Shown here: one piece after another, positions 35,973-45,831 of the stretch
Position numbering within the stretch: the first letter of the stretch is position 1
How the letters are laid out: the number at the start of each line of letters is the position of its first letter
DNA from: an uncultured Prevotella sp.
GTDB taxonomy: Bacteria > Bacteroidota > Bacteroidia > Bacteroidales > Bacteroidaceae
DNA: 64,000 bases
Reading direction: 5' to 3'
Assembly (NCBI GenBank): GCA_934202525.1
Contig: CAKPYB010000001.1
Location: 1-64,000 of the forward strand
Notes under the pieces: generated by a model
Database searches by the model: none
Told to the model about the DNA's origin: nothing
What the model saw: only the letters and a program-made list of their open reading frames with translations
Translations under genes and position numbers: made by a program

Positions 35973-38522
35973 ATGAATAAAATTAAGTCTCTCTTTGCCT
36001 GGTTATGGCAAAAGTTTCGCGTATTCTGTACCTGGTACAAAGGATTGTATCAGGGCAGAGCGTGGTATACCAAGACCCTCGTTGCCTTGGCAAGTTGTAT
36101 AGTCGCCTTCATCTTGTATCTGGGCGCAGTAGATATCAACTTCTTATGGCTCTTCGGCAAGTCACCTGGCTATTTCTCAGGCATCCTGGACCCACAGACC
36201 TCAGAGGCCTCTGAAATCTATTCGGCTGATGGAAAACTCATCGGCAAGTATTTCAACGAAAATCGTACTCCGGTAGAATATGATGAGGTAACACCTGATT
36301 TCTTCAAGGCACTGGTAGATACCGAGGATGAACGATTCTACAAGCATATCGGTATCGACCCTATCGGCGTGTTTGCTGCTGCCAAGGATGCACTCCTCCA
36401 TCATAACGGGCGCGGTGCTTCTACCATCACACAGCAGCTGGCGAAGAACATGTTCCGTGTACGTTCGCAATATTCTACCGGTTTGCTGGGCAAGATTCCT
36501 GTACTCCGCCTGCTCATCATCAAGAGCAAGGAGTGGATCATCGCGGTTAAACTCGAAACGGTGTTCAGCAAGAAGGAAATCATCACCATGTATGCCAATA
36601 CAGTAGATTTCGGTAGCAATTCCTATGGTATCAAAACCGCAGCGAAGACCTACTTCAACACCACCCCTAAGGAGTTGACCACCGGTCAGGCTGCCGTGCT
36701 CGTGGGCATGCTCAAAGCTACCACCTACTACAATCCACGCACCAACCCGGAGAACAGTCTTGCACGCCGCAACACCGTATTATATAATATGGTGACACAT
36801 GGCGATCTCTCAAAAGACAGATACAATGAACTGAAAGATGAGCCTATCAAGCTCGATTTCAAGGTAGAAGAAAACTACGACGGACAGGCTAAATACTTCC
36901 GTGAGGCAGTAGCCAACTACCTGAAAGACTGGTGTAAAGACGAAGGTTACGACCTCTATACCAGCGGTTTGAAGATTTATACCACCATCGATACCCGCAT
37001 GCAGAAGTATGCAGAAGATGCAGCCCGCAAGCAGATGAAACAGGTACAGCAGAACTTCAACAACCACTGGAACATCCGCCGTACCCAGGCAGGCAAAGGC
37101 AACTGGATGGGTCAGGATCCTTGGCAGGATGAGAACCACAACGTGATACCAAACTTCATCCAGGGCATCGCCGAGCGCCAGCCATTCTACAAGGCATTGA
37201 TAGCCCGCTTCCCTAACAATCCCGACTCAGTAAACTATTACTATAAGGAGTGGGTTCACCCGGTTAAGGTATTCGATTATGACAAGGGCAGCATCACGAT
37301 GAACATGACATCAGAAGACTCCATCAAGTATATGACCACCTTCATGCACTGCGCCTTCGTAGCCATGGAGCCACAGACCGGAGCAGTAAAGGCATGGGTG
37401 GGCGATATCGACTTCGACCACTGGAAGTATGACAAGGTAACAGCCGAGCGCCAGCCTGGTTCTACCTTCAAGCTCTTTGTCTATACCGAGGCGATGAATC
37501 AGGGTTTAACCCCTTGTGACAAGCGTCGCGACGAATATATCTCTATGGAGGTATACGATAAGAAGAAGCACGAGATGACCACCTGGCGTCCATCCAATGC
37601 CAACGGTTCGTTCTCGGGCGACAGCATCCCATTGAAGAGTGCCTTTGCCAAGAGTATCAACTCTGTGGCTGTAAGATTAGGACAGGAGATGGGCATCAAG
37701 CGCATCATCGAGACAGCTAAGAAGATGGGTATCAACAGTCCGTTGGATGACACCCCTTCTCTCGCCCTCGGTTCCAGCGATGTCAACCTCCTGGAGATGG
37801 CATGCGCCTACAGCACCATTGCCAACAATGGCAAGCACCACGATCCGGTATTGGTTACCAAGATTGTAGACCACGACGGTAAGGTGGTTTACGAGGGTCC
37901 TACCGATTCCGAGCAGGTGATACCTTACAAGAGTGCCTTCCTCATGCAGCAGCTCTTACAGGGCGGTATGAAGGAGCCGGGAGGTACATCCCAGAGTCTC
38001 TGGGGCTATGTAGGCAACTACCGTGATACTGAGTTCGGTGGCAAGACAGGTACCACCAATAACCACTCCGATGCCTGGTTCATGTGTGTGAGCCCTAAGC
38101 TCGTAGTTGGTGCCTGGGTAGGAGGCGAATACCGCTGTCTCCACTTCCGCACCGGAGCCTTGGGTCAGGGAGCCAGAACCGCTCTTCCTGTGTGCGGTTA
38201 CTTCCTCCAGAGTGTCTTTGGCGACCCAGCCTTCCAGCAGTATCACGGCAAGTTTGACAAGCCACAGGACAGCGATATCACCCGCGATATGTACATCTGT
38301 GCAAGCTATGCACCAAAGCCAAAGGTAGATACCACCAAGGTAGACAGTACCGCCTTCCAGGAAGAGATCGTTCTCGATGACGAAGGCAACCCTATCATCC
38401 GCGAGGTTCCTGCCAAGAAGGCTGAAAGCGAATCTGCCACCGGTACAGCCACCACAGAAGAAAAGAAAGAGAAGAAGAAGGCCAAGCCAACGGAGCAGCC
38501 TGTCAACTTCGATGACCTCTAA
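35973..38522 (+). CDS. Penicillin-binding protein 1A, bifunctional
   Basis: The 849-aa class A PBP polymerises and cross-links peptidoglycan. One membrane helix (about 32-60) is followed by a transglycosylase domain with DTEDERFYKHIGID (catalytic Glu), GASTITQQLAKN and ELTTGQAAVLVGMLKATTYYNP. The transpeptidase has SxxK in PGSTFK near 497, SxN in AKSINSVAV and KTG in GGKTGTTN near 691. The end is a Lys/Glu/Thr-rich tail of about 60 residues. It is probably co-transcribed with the DUF308 gene. Confidence 0.93.
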   Translation: MNKIKSLFAWLWQKFRVFCTWYKGLYQGRAWYTKTLVALASCIVAFILYLGAVDINFLWLFGKSPGYFSGILDPQTSEASEIYSADGKLIGKYFNENRTPVEYDEVTPDFFKALVDTEDERFYKHIGIDPIGVFAAAKDALLHHNGRGASTITQQLAKNMFRVRSQYSTGLLGKIPVLRLLIIKSKEWIIAVKLETVFSKKEIITMYANTVDFGSNSYGIKTAAKTYFNTTPKELTTGQAAVLVGMLKATTYYNPRTNPENSLARRNTVLYNMVTHGDLSKDRYNELKDEPIKLDFKVEENYDGQAKYFREAVANYLKDWCKDEGYDLYTSGLKIYTTIDTRMQKYAEDAARKQMKQVQQNFNNHWNIRRTQAGKGNWMGQDPWQDENHNVIPNFIQGIAERQPFYKALIARFPNNPDSVNYYYKEWVHPVKVFDYDKGSITMNMTSEDSIKYMTTFMHCAFVAMEPQTGAVKAWVGDIDFDHWKYDKVTAERQPGSTFKLFVYTEAMNQGLTPCDKRRDEYISMEVYDKKKHEMTTWRPSNANGSFSGDSIPLKSAFAKSINSVAVRLGQEMGIKRIIETAKKMGINSPLDDTPSLALGSSDVNLLEMACAYSTIANNGKHHDPVLVTKIVDHDGKVVYEGPTDSEQVIPYKSAFLMQQLLQGGMKEPGGTSQSLWGYVGNYRDTEFGGKTGTTNNHSDAWFMCVSPKLVVGAWVGGEYRCLHFRTGALGQGARTALPVCGYFLQSVFGDPAFQQYHGKFDKPQDSDITRDMYICASYAPKPKVDTTKVDSTAFQEEIVLDDEGNPIIREVPAKKAESESATGTATTEEKKEKKKAKPTEQPVNFDDL

Positions 38523-38525
38523 AAT

Positions 38526-38634
38526 TATAATGTTAAGTGTTGAATGTTAAGTGTTAAGTTTTCATTCTTGCTTACTCGTAGCGCAAGGACGCAAGCCTAA
38601 TTTAACATTTAACACTTAACATTTAACATTCCCT
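38526..38634. repeat. Inverted TGTTAAGTGTTGAATG-type repeat
   Basis: AATGTTAAGTGTTGAATGTT at 38529-38548 is mirrored by AACATTTAACACTTAACATT at about 38603-38631, around a GC-rich centre. It fills the gap between the PBP1A and helicase genes. A related unit lies at 23212-23243. Confidence 0.65.
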
Positions 38635-38638
38635 CAAA

Positions 38639-40378
38639 ATGAACATTGATCTCGACAACCCGGAGTTGCAGAATGCACTCCAAATCATACAGTTTACCCG
38701 TCGCTCGCTTTTCCTTACCGGAAAGGCGGGGACGGGTAAATCTACTTTCTTACGTTATATAGCCGCCAATACCAAGAAGAAACATATCATTCTTGCCCCA
38801 ACAGGCATTGCGGCCATCAACGCCGGAGGAAGCACGCTCCACAGCTTTTTCAAGCTTCCTTTCCACCCGCTGCTGCCCAACGACAGCATGTATTCCGTCC
38901 GCAACATCCGCAACACCCTGAAGTATAATTCAGAGAAGATAAAGATTATACGCGAGGTAGAGCTCATCATCATCGATGAGATCAGTATGGTTCGTGCCGA
39001 TATCATCGATTTCCTGGACAAGGTATTGCGGGTATATTGCCGCAACATGCGAGAGCCTTTCGGGGGCAAGCAGCTGCTTCTGGTGGGCGATATCTTCCAG
39101 CTGGAACCTGTGGTGAGGGAAGACGACCGTCGTCTGCTCAGTCCCTTCTACCGCAGCAGTTTCTTCTTCGATGCCAAGGTGTTCGAATACTTCAAGCTCG
39201 TGAGCATCGAACTCAAGAAGGTATACCGTCAGAGCGATCCCGTTTTCATCAGCATCCTCGACCATATCCGCACGTCTCAGGTGCCCATGCAGGATCTCCA
39301 GCGCCTCAACCAGCGCGTGGGAGCCCAGCTCGATGAGAGCGATTCCAAACTTGCCATCACCCTCTCTACACGCCGCGATACGGTAGATTACATCAACGAC
39401 AGCCAGCTCCAGCGTCTTCCGGGAGAGCCTTGCCTCTTCCGTGGCCACATACAGGGCGAGTTTCCGGAGAGCAGTCTCCCTACCCCTATCGAACTTTACC
39501 TCAAGACGGGGGCTCAGGTTATCTTCATCAAGAATGATATCGAGCATCAGTGGGTGAATGGTACGCTGGGCACCATCATCGGTTTTGACGAGGATGAGGA
39601 TGCCAAGATTTATGTGCGCACCGAGGAAGGCAAGGATGTGATGGTGGAGCCTGCGGCATGGAGCAACATGAGATACCATTTCAATGAGGTTGAGAAGAAG
39701 ATTGAGGAGGAAGAGATTGGCAGATACGAGCAGTATCCCATCCGTCTGGCTTGGGCGATAACGGTTCATAAGAGCCAGGGCCTCACCTTCAACCAGGTGA
39801 AGATTGATTTCACGGGTGGTGTCTTTGCGGGCGGACAGACGTATGTTGCCTTGTCCCGCTGCACCAGTCTCGAGGGCATCAGTCTTCAGGAGCCGTTGCG
39901 TCAGAGTGATGTTTTCGTGCGCAATGATGTCAAGCAGTTTGCCCGTCATTACAACGACCAGAGCACCATCAACACTGCGCTTACCCAGAGTAAGGCCGAC
40001 AAGCAGTATCATGATGCCGTCAAGGCCTTTGACAGGGGCGATATGCAGTCGGCTCTCGACAACTTCTTCCTTGCCATCCACAGTCGTTATGACATCGAGC
40101 AGCCGCTTGCCAAGCGTTTCATCCGCAAAAAGCTGAACAGGGTGAACGAGCTTCAGGCAGAGAACGAGCGGTTGCGCGAAGAAATAAGAAAGAAGGATGA
40201 AGAGAAGGAGAAGCAGCAGAAGTTCCTCAAGCGCCTTGCCACGGAGTATGTGATTATGGGGAAGGAGTGCGAAAAAGAGGGCATGAAAGAGGCTGCCATC
40301 ATGAATTACCACAAGGCCCTCACCCTTTATCCTGAGCACCCGGAGGCGAAAAAAAGGCTTTTAAAGGTAAAAAAGTAA
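38639..40378 (+). CDS. PIF1-like AAA helicase
   Basis: The 579-aa protein has Walker A LTGKAGTGKSTFLRY (about 26-40), Walker B LIIIDEISMVRADI (about 110-123), an arginine-type motif KKVYRQSDPVFI and the UvrD_C_2-type end AWAITVHKSQGLTF with FAGGQTYVALSRCTSLEG. This is the PIF1/RecD-like superfamily 1B, which unwinds DNA 5' to 3'. After residue 450 a coiled coil and a TPR-like segment (AIMNYHKALTLYPEHPEAK) follow. The run ends in a perfect 28-bp hairpin shared with lptD. Confidence 0.88.
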   Translation: MNIDLDNPELQNALQIIQFTRRSLFLTGKAGTGKSTFLRYIAANTKKKHIILAPTGIAAINAGGSTLHSFFKLPFHPLLPNDSMYSVRNIRNTLKYNSEKIKIIREVELIIIDEISMVRADIIDFLDKVLRVYCRNMREPFGGKQLLLVGDIFQLEPVVREDDRRLLSPFYRSSFFFDAKVFEYFKLVSIELKKVYRQSDPVFISILDHIRTSQVPMQDLQRLNQRVGAQLDESDSKLAITLSTRRDTVDYINDSQLQRLPGEPCLFRGHIQGEFPESSLPTPIELYLKTGAQVIFIKNDIEHQWVNGTLGTIIGFDEDEDAKIYVRTEEGKDVMVEPAAWSNMRYHFNEVEKKIEEEEIGRYEQYPIRLAWAITVHKSQGLTFNQVKIDFTGGVFAGGQTYVALSRCTSLEGISLQEPLRQSDVFVRNDVKQFARHYNDQSTINTALTQSKADKQYHDAVKAFDRGDMQSALDNFFLAIHSRYDIEQPLAKRFIRKKLNRVNELQAENERLREEIRKKDEEKEKQQKFLKRLATEYVIMGKECEKEGMKEAAIMNYHKALTLYPEHPEAKKRLLKVKK

Positions 40379-40403
40379 AAGGGTAAAAGGGTAAAAAAGT
40401 AAT

Positions 40404-40464
40404 ATAGATAAAACCAAAAAAAACAGGCAAAATGATTTTGCCTGTTTTTTTTGGTTTTATCTAT
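40404..40464. terminator. Perfect long bidirectional terminator
   Basis: A stem of about 29 bp (ATAGATAAAACCAAAAAAAA with CAGGCAAAA, and their exact complement) encloses the loop TGA. T8 on both strands serves the helicase gene and the convergent lptD operon. Confidence 0.9.
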
Positions 40465-40511
40465 AAGCTGAAAAGCTCTATTAACTGTTAACTATAAACT
40501 ATTAACTTTCA

Positions 40512-43376
40512 CTAGTACCATTGTACAGCGTTGGAATAACCGCTTCTCTTGTCATATTTCAGCGCATCCGTCAGGGTGGCTGCGTTACAACGGAAGGTGA
40601 AGTTGTAGCTCGTATATGGAGCGAGAACCACAGAACAGCTCATGTTAAAACAGTGAAGATCACGAGCCAGACTGGCGGTGGTCATACTGATCTTGAGGTT
40701 GTCAAAATCATAACCGGATGAGAAACTGATGTTCCAGCCATCACTGATTCTTACGTTACCACTCATGTTCAGAGTCTGAGTAAACTTATATGCATAGCGC
40801 ATCGTCTTCTCATTGAACTTCTCTCTTCGGGTATCCTCGCGCATCGTTACACCGTAACCGAAGGTCAGCGACCATGGCATCTTGAACGCCATATAACCAT
40901 CTGAATCCGTTTCAGCCTTGCCGCCCTTCTTGGCAGCCGTCTTACCCTTCTCCAGACTGTCGTCTACGTTGCTCTCGATGTCGGTATCCATACCTTCATC
41001 ATCGTCGTCATCATTGCGCTTGCTGTTCTTGTCGTCCTCATCATCGCCCCCGCCAAAGAGTTTCTTCAGCTTCTCCGGATTCAGTGTGAACGAGAAGTTC
41101 TGCGACATACCCTGGAATCGTCCGAACCTGCCCTTGCCCCACTCCGTATGGGTACCTACATAAACATTGTTCTGGTCGTCCAGCTCGTAGGCATAGGTGG
41201 CAAACACGGCGTTCATGTTGAAGGTATAGTTCTTCCACCACTTCAGTCTGAGGTTGATGTTCATATCGCTCCAAGGACGAACCTTGGCTGCGGTATTGTA
41301 GCTCATGTTGATGTCGAACGCATCGATGATACTGAGTTTCTTGTATCCGGTAGAGTCCTTGTCGCTCTTCACCTTCATCTCGATGTTGTTGCCCAGGGTG
41401 AACGAGATGTTACCGCTCTTACCCTTGCCCGGCGCACCGTAGAGGGCGTTGGCATACTTCGAATAGCTCACCAGCGATACGTTTCCGTCAGCATCGGTCT
41501 TCTGGTAGGTGTCCCAGTAACCGTAACTTGAAGCTCCGAAGTCTGGGGCATAACTGAAGTTAACCGTAGGCGTAAACACGTGGCGCACAGCCTGTATCTT
41601 ATCTCCGAAGAGCTTGCGGCTTGGTATGTAGAAACCATAGAGTTTGGTAGAGAGACCTACGCTCATGTTCCAGTTATACACGTTGTTGAAACCGTAGATG
41701 GTATCACATTTCTCCGTCTGGCTGGCTTCATCCCATGATCTCTCCACCTTGTTGGTATACATACGGTCGGTGAAATTGAACGATGGGTTCACGTTGAGAT
41801 ACTTGAAGAGCGTGAATGTAGCGCTCACCGGTATCTGATGCTGCCATCCGTTTCTCCAGTCCTTGATGAGGGAACTGTGCATCAGCTTATCCTCTTTGGT
41901 ATTGATGCTGTTAGAGATGTGTCCCGTATAGCTCATGGCTATCTTCTCGTACCATTTCTCATCGCCCACCATCTTCTTTCTTCTGAACGGATAGAAGCGG
42001 GAGATGCTGATGTTGAGGTCGGGCAGCGTCATGGCGATAGATGAATCGCGCATGTTCTGCGAGAGGTTGGCGGTGGAACTGAGCGTCATACCGATGCTTG
42101 AGAACGAGGTGCTCCAGTTAACAGATGAGGTTCGCGTACTCTGCGTCATCGTCTGCGGATTGTAGAGCGAATTGAGGTTGTTGCGTTCGTAGCTCGATGT
42201 GGCGAAGTTCACACTTGCCGAAAGCGAACTATATGGGTTTGCCTTGCTGTCCTGGCGGTGGCTCCATTGCAGTTTGAAGCTCTCCTGCTCGGTAAAGTCT
42301 GGCATTCCCTTGTCGCCGTTCTTCGTATCCTGGTAACTGAAGAAGAAGGAACCCGAGTATTTGTATCTCTTTCGGTAGTTGCTGGCTGCCGAGAGTCCCC
42401 ACGATCCCTTGGTATAAATCTCGCCCAGCAGTTTCAGGTCCCATTTATCGTTCATGGCGAAATAATATCCGCCATCTCTGAGATAGAATCCTCGTGCCGT
42501 TTCATCGCCGTAGGTTGGCATGATGAAACCGCTGCTGTAGCTCTTGGTGAACGGGAAGAAGCCGTAAGGGATGGCAAGCGGCATAGGCACATCGCACACC
42601 ACGAGATAGGCTGGTCCGAAGACTACATCCTTGCCCGGTCTTACCTTGGCTCGGGAGAGCGAGATGTAGAAATCGGGATGCGGATCATCGCAGGTGGTAT
42701 ACCTGCCGTGCTGCAGATAGATGACTCCCGATGAGTCGCGTTTCGACTTCATACCGGTCAAGAATCCGTCTTCCTGTTCTGTATATACATTATTAATAAG
42801 GGCCTTCTTGCTCTTGAAGTTGAATTTGATGGTATCGGTATCGTAGGTATCGCTACCCATCTTGAAGACAGGTTTGCCCTTGATGCCTCCCTCCGCCGTA
42901 CTGTCGGGTGTACCCATCGCCTTCACGTTGCTCTTGTCCATATCCATGGAGATGCGGTCGGAGCTGAGGTCCATGTTGGTATACTTCACGTTGGAGTTAC
43001 CATAGAGATATGCCACTTTGTTCTTGGCATCGTATACGAGAGAGTCGTCCGCCTGATAGTTAACCGGTGCGTCTACTCCACCCTGTTTCTTTCTGGCGAT
43101 ACTGTCGAGGCGGATACTGTCATCCACCACTTTATTATGTTTCCATATAGCTTTCTGCAGCGAGTCCATCTGCGTGGTGTCGTCAGCCTGTTTCAACTTG
43201 GGCTTTATTTCGTTGCCCAGCGAGTCTACGAACACACTGTCTCCCACGCTGTCCACGGTTTCCGTCTTCTCAGTTTTCTTCTTTTTCTTTTTCGAATCGG
43301 GCGTACCTGGGTTAGCCACCATCATACAGGAGATGGCAGCGAGCAGCAGCATAGCTATCGTCGATTGTTTTCTCAT
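40512..43376 (-). CDS. lptD: LPS assembly protein LptD-like
   Basis: The 954-aa outer-membrane protein has a signal peptide (IAMLLLAAISCMMVANP), a Lys-rich linker, an OstA/LptA-like region (about 105-230; DDSLVYDAKNKVAYLYGNSNV and KGKPVFKMGSDTYDTDTI) and a large barrel with PMPLAIPYGFFPF. This is the Bacteroidota LptD type. A strongly acidic insert (about 774-826, with DDDDDEGMDTD) interrupts the barrel and is probably a loop. It is the last gene of the run pycB-like, HD, lptD with 11- and 16-nt gaps. Confidence 0.85.
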   Translation of the reverse strand: MRKQSTIAMLLLAAISCMMVANPGTPDSKKKKKKTEKTETVDSVGDSVFVDSLGNEIKPKLKQADDTTQMDSLQKAIWKHNKVVDDSIRLDSIARKKQGGVDAPVNYQADDSLVYDAKNKVAYLYGNSNVKYTNMDLSSDRISMDMDKSNVKAMGTPDSTAEGGIKGKPVFKMGSDTYDTDTIKFNFKSKKALINNVYTEQEDGFLTGMKSKRDSSGVIYLQHGRYTTCDDPHPDFYISLSRAKVRPGKDVVFGPAYLVVCDVPMPLAIPYGFFPFTKSYSSGFIMPTYGDETARGFYLRDGGYYFAMNDKWDLKLLGEIYTKGSWGLSAASNYRKRYKYSGSFFFSYQDTKNGDKGMPDFTEQESFKLQWSHRQDSKANPYSSLSASVNFATSSYERNNLNSLYNPQTMTQSTRTSSVNWSTSFSSIGMTLSSTANLSQNMRDSSIAMTLPDLNISISRFYPFRRKKMVGDEKWYEKIAMSYTGHISNSINTKEDKLMHSSLIKDWRNGWQHQIPVSATFTLFKYLNVNPSFNFTDRMYTNKVERSWDEASQTEKCDTIYGFNNVYNWNMSVGLSTKLYGFYIPSRKLFGDKIQAVRHVFTPTVNFSYAPDFGASSYGYWDTYQKTDADGNVSLVSYSKYANALYGAPGKGKSGNISFTLGNNIEMKVKSDKDSTGYKKLSIIDAFDINMSYNTAAKVRPWSDMNINLRLKWWKNYTFNMNAVFATYAYELDDQNNVYVGTHTEWGKGRFGRFQGMSQNFSFTLNPEKLKKLFGGGDDEDDKNSKRNDDDDDEGMDTDIESNVDDSLEKGKTAAKKGGKAETDSDGYMAFKMPWSLTFGYGVTMREDTRREKFNEKTMRYAYKFTQTLNMSGNVRISDGWNISFSSGYDFDNLKISMTTASLARDLHCFNMSCSVVLAPYTSYNFTFRCNAATLTDALKYDKRSGYSNAVQWY

Positions 43377-43392
43377 TCAATAAATTAGAATT

Positions 43393-43929
43393 CTATTCAA
43401 ACATGCGTTCCCATTGCTGGAAGCGTTTTACTCCTTCCTCTCCGAACTTCATGAGACTTTTTTCTGCTTTCTCAATTGTTTTTTCCCGGTCGAGGTGAGT
43501 TTTGCTGAAGAATTTATCAGCGTAGCAAATCACCTTCTCCTCCATGGTTTCTGGCAGGAAATCCTGATGTGGCAGGGGCAGGTTCTGTGCTATGATCTGT
43601 GCCTCTGTAATGCCTGCACCGGTATGGCGCTCACATACGCGGGCATGTCGCTCATATCCTTCCTTGCGCAGGATTTCTGCTCCCAGTCGTCCATGGCAGA
43701 TGTAGGGCTGCGAGCCGAAACACTGTATGCCTGGGGCATCGGTCATGAAGATGCCGAGGTCGTGGAGCATAGCTGCTTCTTCGATAAACTGGGCATCGAG
43801 TTGCAATTCGGGATGATACGAAACAATCTGTAGCGCTTTTCGCGCTACAGATTGGCTATGTGTGATGAGGATATGCCGAAGCTCATTATCCTCAGGATAA
43901 TACTTATCAATAATAGCTTGATAATTCAT
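43393..43929 (-). CDS. HD domain phosphohydrolase
   Basis: The 178-aa protein carries the HD-type metal site: His in RHILITHSQSVARKAL, the pair in AAMLHDLGIF and a downstream Asp in VICYADKFFSKTHLDRE. HICHGRLGAEILRKEG-like residues (ICHGRLGAEIL) complete the domain. Family members hydrolyse phosphate esters, often nucleotides, but the substrate is unknown. It sits tightly between the carboxylase-like gene (11 nt) and lptD (16 nt), which suggests co-transcription. Confidence 0.85.
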   Translation of the reverse strand: MNYQAIIDKYYPEDNELRHILITHSQSVARKALQIVSYHPELQLDAQFIEEAAMLHDLGIFMTDAPGIQCFGSQPYICHGRLGAEILRKEGYERHARVCERHTGAGITEAQIIAQNLPLPHQDFLPETMEEKVICYADKFFSKTHLDREKTIEKAEKSLMKFGEEGVKRFQQWERMFE

Positions 43930-43940
43930 TTCTATTATAT

Positions 43941-45716
43941 TTACTCCGCATCGCGCTCGATGTAAGCGATAACATCGCCCTTGCGCACCTTGCTGCCCTG
44001 CTTGGCATTGATTTCTACGAGCTTGCCGCCCAATGCAGCTGGGATGGTTTCAAACTCGCCCCAAGGAGCCTGGATATAGCAGAAGGCATCACCTTCTTTA
44101 TATTCCTTGCCGATGTATGGCTCTACAGCTGGCTGGCACTCGCCCTCGCCCTGGAATTCCCAGAAGAGCTGGCCGGCTACTGGTGCCACGATGGCATCTG
44201 CCTTGGCGTGCTTGAACTCTGCAAGCTGTGCAGGTGTAAGGGTTGTACCGAGCTTGGCATCCTTTGCCTTCTGAAGGTCGGCAAGGAAGTTCTTCTTTGC
44301 CTGTCCGCTCTTGTAGTTGCGATACTGCTCTGGGTGCATAGCGAGCTCGAAGAGTTCCTCGTCGTCCTGACCGTAATCCCAGCCGTTCTCGTCCATCTCC
44401 TTCTTGAAGTCGTCGAGGGCGTTGGTGAGCAATGTGTGTGCATCAACATCTGTAAACTCACGGCCCTGCTTCTTGGCGAGCTCTACGAGTTCTGGGTCGA
44501 TAGTTCCAGGAATCTTACCGCTCTTACCGAGAATCATACCCCACATAGAGTCGTCCATCATTACGAAGCGGCCCTTGCCCTGCTCCATGGTGAGGAGGTT
44601 CATCAGTGAGATGTTCTTTACATACTGGCTGAATGGTGTTACCAATGGAGGGTAACCTACGCGTGGCCATACATACTCTACCTCGTCGAAGAGCTTGATC
44701 AGGAGGTCGTCCATAGACAACTCTTCCTCACCCTTCTTCTTGCGGATATTGTTGATGGTCTGGCGCATACCGCCGAGGTCTGCCATCATACTTCCCATCA
44801 TACCGCCTGGGAGACCGCAACCTAACAGGAGTGAAGACATGATCTTGTTACCTGGGTTGATGAAGTAGCCGAGCCACTCGTCGATGAACTCCTGAGTCAT
44901 GGCACGCGCCTTCATATAAGCGCTCATGTTGATTTCTGGCACCTCGAAGCCCTCGTTCTTCAGCATGCTGATAACTGAGATTACGTCTGGGTGAACCTTA
45001 CCCCATGACAGTGGCTCGATGGCTGTATCGATGATGTCGGCACCGTTGTTGCATACCTCGAGGATAGAAGCCATAGAGAGACCTGGACCTGAGTGGCCGT
45101 GATACTGGATGATGATCTGTGGATACTTATCCTTAATCATCTTGGTGAGCTTGCCGAGGAATGCTGGCTGGCCGATACCTGCCATATCCTTCAAGCAGAT
45201 TTCCTCTGCACCGGCAGCGATGAGCTGGTCGGCGATGTTCATGTAATATTCCAAGGTATGAACAGGAGAGTTGGTGATACAGAGTGCACACTGTGGAGTC
45301 ATGCCGCCCTCCTTAGCCCATTTGATAGAAGGAATGATGTTGCGCACATCATTCAGTCCGTCGAAGATACGTGTGATGTTTGTACCCTGCTTAGCCTTTA
45401 CCTTATACATAAGGGCGCGCACGTCGTCAGGCACCGGATACATACGAAGAGCGTTCAATCCGCGGTCGAGCATGTGAGTCTTGATACCCACCTCGTTGAA
45501 AGGTTTGCAGAATGCGCGTACGGCATCGTTAGGGTTTTCACCTGCCAGGAGGTTTACCTGTTCGAAGGCACCGCCGTTAGTTTCTACACGGCTAAAGCAT
45601 CCCATTTCGATGATAACTGGAGCAATTTTAGCCAACTGATCCTTGCGTGGCTGGAACTTACCAGAGCTCTGCCACATGTCTCGATAAACGAGACTGAACT
45701 GAATTTTCTTCTTCAT
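43941..45716 (-). CDS. Pyruvate carboxylase subunit B-like carboxyltransferase without biotin lysine
   Basis: The 591-aa protein has an HMGL-like TIM barrel (about 5-280), with YRDMWQSSGKF, ICLKDMAGIGQP and IQYHGHSGPGLSMA, then a conserved PYC_OADA region and a C-terminal biotinyl/lipoyl fold (about 505-591). In carriers the loop reads EAMKM; here it is IQAPWGEFETIPA. The Lys position is Trp552 (codon 44061-44063). It therefore cannot be biotinylated there and would need another carrier subunit. It resembles oxaloacetate decarboxylase alpha chains or PycB. The start at 45716 is used because the upstream TTG lies at the -7 box. Confidence 0.85.
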   Translation of the reverse strand: MKKKIQFSLVYRDMWQSSGKFQPRKDQLAKIAPVIIEMGCFSRVETNGGAFEQVNLLAGENPNDAVRAFCKPFNEVGIKTHMLDRGLNALRMYPVPDDVRALMYKVKAKQGTNITRIFDGLNDVRNIIPSIKWAKEGGMTPQCALCITNSPVHTLEYYMNIADQLIAAGAEEICLKDMAGIGQPAFLGKLTKMIKDKYPQIIIQYHGHSGPGLSMASILEVCNNGADIIDTAIEPLSWGKVHPDVISVISMLKNEGFEVPEINMSAYMKARAMTQEFIDEWLGYFINPGNKIMSSLLLGCGLPGGMMGSMMADLGGMRQTINNIRKKKGEEELSMDDLLIKLFDEVEYVWPRVGYPPLVTPFSQYVKNISLMNLLTMEQGKGRFVMMDDSMWGMILGKSGKIPGTIDPELVELAKKQGREFTDVDAHTLLTNALDDFKKEMDENGWDYGQDDEELFELAMHPEQYRNYKSGQAKKNFLADLQKAKDAKLGTTLTPAQLAEFKHAKADAIVAPVAGQLFWEFQGEGECQPAVEPYIGKEYKEGDAFCYIQAPWGEFETIPAALGGKLVEINAKQGSKVRKGDVIAYIERDAE

Positions 45717-45766
45717 TATTCTTGTTTTTTCTTTTTTATTCGATGTATGAATTAAATTCCAAGGTG

Positions 45767-45774
45767 CAAAATTA
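45767..45774 (-). promoter_or_regulatory. -7 element of the pycB-like operon
   Basis: TAATTTTG followed by C on the minus strand; no matching -33 box is clear. The leader is about 45 nt. Confidence 0.5.
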
Positions 45775-45831
45775 GACAAAAAAATCGAGAAATCGTCCTA
45801 TTCGCCTCTTTTTTTATATTTATTATGTAAT

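Noticed and set aside
38930..40339. A 469-aa minus-strand reading frame
   Set aside because: It lies opposite the PIF1-like helicase, which has all of its motifs.
43941..45716. Fully self-sufficient biotin-dependent decarboxylase alpha chain
   Set aside because: The biotin attachment lysine is missing, so it cannot carry biotin itself.
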